Source: DATJLY01 sp963729295 (lineage in GTDB: Bacteria > Pseudomonadota > Alphaproteobacteria > ATCC43930 > CGMCC-115725). From it: a stretch of DNA of 64,000 nucleotides. The notes below the pieces were generated by a model that ran no database searches, had not been told where the DNA came from, and worked only from the letters and a program-made list of their open reading frames with translations. The stretch covers positions 476,495 to 540,494 of the forward strand of contig CAVSNJ010000028.1 of NCBI GenBank assembly GCA_963729295.1, given 5' to 3'. The position numbers and the translations under genes were made by a program. Each line of letters starts with the position of its first letter. Positions within the stretch are counted from its first letter, which is position 1. This document shows, one piece after another, positions 60,654-64,000 of this stretch.

Positions 60654-62060
60654 CTAACACATCGGCATCGGCGTCGGAGAGCTGCCGAATTGCGGGCCCA
60701 GGATCTGGTTGATGACCAAGGGATCCGGGTCGTCTTCGCGGTGCCGGCGGATGAGCGTCTTGGTCGCGCCAAAATAGTAGCGGAAACCGAACAGCGCATA
60801 GCTCGGGCGCTCACCGCTGACGCCGCCTTCGGCAAAGACGCTGAGGCCGGGGAGAGCGGAGTAGCCCAGTTGGTACTCGACATCCGCCAAGGCAAGATCC
60901 TTGCCGGGATTGAGGTCCGCGCCGCCCCGGATCAGCAGATTGTCGGTCGGATACCAGCCGAGCTCGACCACGCCGAACGCGCCGTTCTTGGTGCCGCCGG
61001 ACTGGAAGCCGACCTCGGCCTGCGGCGTGAACCGGCCGAGATAGAGCGCGCCCTCGACGCCCGAGCGGCTGAGCTGCGTGCCAGTCATGCCCGGAAACGT
61101 CAGGTCCTCGTGCATGTGGGCATAGAAGCCGCCCACGAGCCCGAGGTCGGGATTGCGCCAGAAGCCCTGGCCGGCCAGACCCCAGATGGCGTGGCCGCCG
61201 TCCGAGGCGCCGCCGGCATCGATCTGCCCGCCGAAGCTTTGTCCGAGCGGGAAGGTCAAGCTGCCGATGCCTTCGCCGAGCGGATGGGCGTCGCCTTCGC
61301 CGGCTTCGAGCTGGACCTTGCCGTTGACCCCCGAGACCGCGGGCAGGTTCGCGTCTTGGGCGCGCGCCGGGGCGGCCAGCGCCATGCCGAGCAAGGTCGC
61401 GACGCCGCCGACGAGGATCTCGGCATGGAGCCGCGCCATCCATGGCAGACGTTGCAGCGAATTGTCGAGCGACAGCGGGTCGAGCGGAACGAGCGACACG
61501 GGCGGCAGCTCGAAGCAGAGACGGATCGAGAGGCCGAACGCAGTGCCGTCCTCGCTCTGCCAGGAGGCGACGATGGCGCGGGCCTCGCCTTCGAGGCGAT
61601 CCATCGTGGCCGCGTCGAGCGCGCCCTCCTGCAGGAATTCGTCCGGGCGATAGAGCAGGAAGAGGCTGCGGCTGTCGGGCTCGAGATAGAGGCCGCGCAA
61701 GCCATAGCCGAACGCGCCGCGCAGGCGGCGGCCGAGCTCGACCAGCGCCTTGGCGCGCGAGATGCTGTGCGTCGGGTCGTAGACGATCGCATCGTGCGCG
61801 AACGAGCGCAGCACGTCCTGGAGCGTGCGCGCGAGATCGATCGAGCCGTGGTCGATCCACCGCACCCGGCAGTCCACCGCGGCGCCGGCCCGCGCCATGG
61901 CGGCAGCGGCCTCGCGCTGGAGCGACTGGCGGTCGCGCTGGCGCGCGATATGCAATGTCAGGTGAGGTGTGTCGTCGCCGTCGGAGCCGGCCAGGAAAAC
62001 CGGGACGCTGAGCCCGGGAAGTGCGTCCCTCGCCGCACGCGCAATGAGGTGCTGGTCCAC
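60654..62060 (-). CDS. two-part protein: N-terminal soluble domain plus putative outer-membrane beta-barrel
   Basis: A 468-residue protein starting at GTG. The first 225 residues (RAARDALPGLSVPVFLAG, LTLHIARQRDRQSLQREAAAAMARAG) look soluble. Then comes an internal signal-peptide-like segment (ILVGGVATLLGMALAAPARAQD) and a Gly/aromatic-rich region with regular hydrophobic strands ending in FGFRYYFG, typical of outer-membrane beta-barrels. How a soluble domain would precede a barrel is unclear; two proteins joined by lost signals or an internal start (for example MARLHAE) are possible. It lies with the glycosyltransferases and could export the product. Confidence 0.55.
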   Translation of the reverse strand: MDQHLIARAARDALPGLSVPVFLAGSDGDDTPHLTLHIARQRDRQSLQREAAAAMARAGAAVDCRVRWIDHGSIDLARTLQDVLRSFAHDAIVYDPTHSISRAKALVELGRRLRGAFGYGLRGLYLEPDSRSLFLLYRPDEFLQEGALDAATMDRLEGEARAIVASWQSEDGTAFGLSIRLCFELPPVSLVPLDPLSLDNSLQRLPWMARLHAEILVGGVATLLGMALAAPARAQDANLPAVSGVNGKVQLEAGEGDAHPLGEGIGSLTFPLGQSFGGQIDAGGASDGGHAIWGLAGQGFWRNPDLGLVGGFYAHMHEDLTFPGMTGTQLSRSGVEGALYLGRFTPQAEVGFQSGGTKNGAFGVVELGWYPTDNLLIRGGADLNPGKDLALADVEYQLGYSALPGLSVFAEGGVSGERPSYALFGFRYYFGATKTLIRRHREDDPDPLVINQILGPQFGSSPTPMPMC

Positions 62061-62116
62061 CTTAAATTCCCCCGCAAAGGTTCGTCGGGCAAGGTTAACC
62101 TATGCAACGGCGGCGT

Positions 62117-63640
62117 TCAAGGCTGCGCGCGCAATCCTTTAGGGGGCAATCTCGGTCCCTCGGACAAAAGCACCTGGCGGTAGACGCTGGTGTCGAAGAG
62201 GCGCGAGCGCGGCACGGCGGCGGGGTCGGTCGGGTCGAACGGCTGCCAGCTTCCGTCGGGCGGCGGGACGATCATGGCGGCGACCTTCCCGTCCGGTGCC
62301 AGGTCGATGCTGAGCGCGGGATAGGTCCAAGGCCACGACAGCGGCGCGAGCCCCTCCGCCTCCGCCTCGGCGAGCGCGACGGGGCCGCGATGGGCCGCGA
62401 GCACGGCGCCGAATTTGTCGAGGAAAGAGGCCCAATACTGCAGCCCCGCGAGATGCCAGCCGAGCTGCCCCGCGGCGAGGATGGCGAGCACCGCGACGAG
62501 CGGCGTCTGCGTCCAAAATGAGCGCAGCCGTGACCGCATCATGGCGGCGAAGAAGAGGCCGGCGAGCGGCACGGAGAGGAAGGCAGCATAGTTCCGCGCC
62601 TCGAACTGGAGCGACGGCTGGAAGAAATAGGGCCGCCGCGTCGTCATGACGACGGCGCCGAGCGCGATGCCTGCAAATCCGCACAGCAGCCCGGCGGCGA
62701 TCCACCGCCCCGCGCAACTCGGGAACCGCCAGCGCAGCCCGAGCACGGCGAGCGCCACGAGCGTCGCGAGCAGGCCGAGGACCGTCGGCACGTTGATGCC
62801 CCAGGGCGCGGCGATGAAGCGCAGCGCGAGCGTCGAGGCGATGAAGCTCGCGCGGTTGGCGGTCTCGTCCGTGAAAATCGTGAACCAGAGCTGCGTCGCC
62901 GCCACGAGCGCGAACCACAGCGCCATGGCGGCGAAGAGGATGCGGCCCGGCCGCGATCCCGCGTCGCGGGCGCGCCACACGCATGCCCCCGCCAGGATCG
63001 GCGCCAGGAACACCATCACCTCGTGCGAGCGGAGCGCGGGAAGCGCCGCCGCGACGACCGCGAGCTGCCCCGGCAACGAGCGGGCGCGAAATACGATGAG
63101 GAAGAGCAGGAACCAGAAATAGGCGGTGACGGCCGGCGCTTCGGCCAAGGGCTCGAACGCGGCGGCGAGCATGCCGGCGAGATAGGTGAAGAGCGGAAAG
63201 ACGAACCAGGATTTCTGCGCCTTGGGCAGGACGAAGTAGCACGCGACGACGAAGAGCCAGGGCAGCAGCTCCATCGTCAGGCTGTAGAGCATGGCGAGAC
63301 CGATGAGGTCGCGCATGCCGAGCTTCAGCGCAAGGTAGGTCGGGAGCTGCTGGACGATGTGGGTCATCGCGCGCGGCGCTTCGGAGCGCACGAGCTCGCC
63401 GCCATGGCGGACGATGAGCAGGAAGATATAGGCGCCGTCGCCGTAAAATCCGCGCAAGAGCAGCGCCGCGCACAGATGGACCGCGAGAGCGGCCGCAAGG
63501 ATCGCCGCGGCGCCGAGGCTGAGGGCGCGCGCGAATTTCCGCTCGGCTTCGTCGGTCGGCACCACGGGATAGTATTGCGCCGCGCGGACCCGGTCGAATT
63601 CTTCGCGCGGCCGCCGTCTTCTCTCGGCATCGCGCTTCAT
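62117..63640 (-). CDS. polytopic membrane protein, possible GT-C-like
   Basis: A 507-residue protein with a Lys/Arg-rich N-terminus followed by about ten hydrophobic segments and a soluble C-terminal 100 residues. An early loop reads LLRGFYGDGAYIFLL, where an acidic residue after the first membrane span recalls GT-C glycosyltransferases, but no family is certain. It sits between the beta-barrel-like protein and the radical SAM gene, so a role in building or moving an envelope glycan is plausible but unproven. Confidence 0.6.
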   Translation of the reverse strand: MKRDAERRRRPREEFDRVRAAQYYPVVPTDEAERKFARALSLGAAAILAAALAVHLCAALLLRGFYGDGAYIFLLIVRHGGELVRSEAPRAMTHIVQQLPTYLALKLGMRDLIGLAMLYSLTMELLPWLFVVACYFVLPKAQKSWFVFPLFTYLAGMLAAAFEPLAEAPAVTAYFWFLLFLIVFRARSLPGQLAVVAAALPALRSHEVMVFLAPILAGACVWRARDAGSRPGRILFAAMALWFALVAATQLWFTIFTDETANRASFIASTLALRFIAAPWGINVPTVLGLLATLVALAVLGLRWRFPSCAGRWIAAGLLCGFAGIALGAVVMTTRRPYFFQPSLQFEARNYAAFLSVPLAGLFFAAMMRSRLRSFWTQTPLVAVLAILAAGQLGWHLAGLQYWASFLDKFGAVLAAHRGPVALAEAEAEGLAPLSWPWTYPALSIDLAPDGKVAAMIVPPPDGSWQPFDPTDPAAVPRSRLFDTSVYRQVLLSEGPRLPPKGLRAQP

Positions 63641-63657
63641 GCTAGCTTGCCGGCACG

Positions 63658-64000
63658 ATGGCGGGCGCGGGCATGCAGTACCAGATCGAAGCCGATTGGC
63701 ACCTGCTCAATACCTGCAATTACCGGTGCAAATACTGCTTTTCCACGCCCGCGAGCCTCGGCGAGAAGCTGCGCACGCATGGGAGCGCGCGGCAATGGCG
63801 CGCGGCGCTCGATGCGACGGGCCTCGTCTGGCTCCTGCACATGACCGGCGGCGAGCCGAGCATCTATCCGAATTTCGTCGAGCTGTGCGAGCTCCTGACC
63901 GAGCGCCATTACATCTCGATCAATTCGAACCTGACCAACGCCTCGCTTGGCGAGTTCGCCCGGCGCATCGATCCCGCGCGCGTGAGCTTCATCAATGCCG
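63658..64000 (+). CDS. radical SAM protein, truncated by the window edge
   Basis: A partial gene with at least 114 codons and no stop before the end of the window. CNYRCKYCF is the radical SAM 4Fe-4S motif (CxxxCxxC), and MTGGEPSIYP is the SAM-binding GGE motif. Either the ATG at 63658 or at 63673 fits. It is transcribed away from the membrane-protein gene. Radical SAM enzymes often modify peptides or carry out methylations in biosynthetic clusters, but the type cannot be told from this fragment. Confidence 0.9.
   Translation, partial: MAGAGMQYQIEADWHLLNTCNYRCKYCFSTPASLGEKLRTHGSARQWRAALDATGLVWLLHMTGGEPSIYPNFVELCELLTERHYISINSNLTNASLGEFARRIDPARVSFINA

Noticed and set aside
1..64000. tRNA, rRNA and CRISPR arrays
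   Set aside because: No cloverleaf with conserved T-loop, rRNA segment or regularly spaced direct repeats was recognised by eye. A tRNAscan/CRISPR search would be decisive.

Overview
The window is high-GC (about two thirds G+C by eye) bacterial chromosome, densely coded, with many GTG/TTG starts and 4-nt ATGA/GTGA/TTGA gene overlaps. The gene families (DUF3775, DUF3500, amidohydrolases of the amidohydrolase_2 type, NMT1/TauA-type ABC transporters, TauD dioxygenases, Rieske oxygenases, PEP-CTERM/PrsT) suggest a metabolically versatile soil or freshwater alphaproteobacterium, perhaps Rhizobiales or Rhodospirillales. No rRNA or tRNA gene was seen, so this placement is inference.

Layout. 0-8.3 kb: short-chain dehydrogenase, lipoprotein, SnoaL-like secreted protein, double-VOC protein, methyltransferase, flavoprotein dehydrogenase, amidohydrolase and dienelactone hydrolase, with palindromic intergenic repeats. 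8.3-9.3 kb: a PrsW-like membrane protease gene of lower GC sits between two copies of the 3' end of a carboxymuconolactone-decarboxylase-type gene (74-bp perfect direct repeat). 9.3-18.7 kb: catabolic block with a frameshifted amidohydrolase, DUF3500 protein, two flavin-dependent oxygenase-like genes, two Rieske oxygenase alpha subunits and a MetE-like protein, suggesting aromatic or xenobiotic breakdown. 18.7-22.6 kb: a PEP-CTERM protein and a PrsT-like TPR protein without an exosortase. 22.6-30.2 kb: dioxygenase, dehydrogenases, CocE/NonD hydrolase, Baeyer-Villiger-type monooxygenase, MBL-fold enzyme.

30.3-34.8 kb is a signalling block: an FNR/FixK-type regulator, a GAF-GAF-PAS adenylate cyclase and a receiver-EAL phosphodiesterase. 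Two FNR/FixK-like boxes (31211-31224 and 34882-34895) lie in front of the two second-messenger genes. 35.2-39.3 kb holds an asparaginase-like protein with an altered active-site motif, a small secreted protein and a GMC oxidoreductase. 39.4-43.9 kb is a tight six-gene operon joining an ABC importer to a two-subunit TPP decarboxylase of sulfopyruvate/phosphonopyruvate type. It is followed by a TauD dioxygenase, a frameshifted M20 peptidase, a second binding protein and an orphan molybdenum hydroxylase subunit.

49.5-64 kb looks like an undescribed biosynthetic locus. It has an LLM flavin oxidoreductase and cyclic-nucleotide-binding protein diverging from a stand-alone carrier protein, a thioesterase with a Cys instead of Ser nucleophile, and two tandem AMP-forming ligases with a degenerate core motif. 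A TPR-glycosyltransferase, a GT4-GT2-sulfotransferase fusion, a frameshifted GT1-like glycosyltransferase, a two-part putative outer-membrane protein, a polytopic membrane protein and a radical SAM enzyme cut by the window edge follow. A sulfated, glycosylated acyl or peptidyl product is one reading, but this is inference.

Three genes (9872-10857, 44786-46052, 59436-60609) are interrupted by single-base frameshifts in G/C-rich contexts. They may be real pseudogenes or assembly errors.
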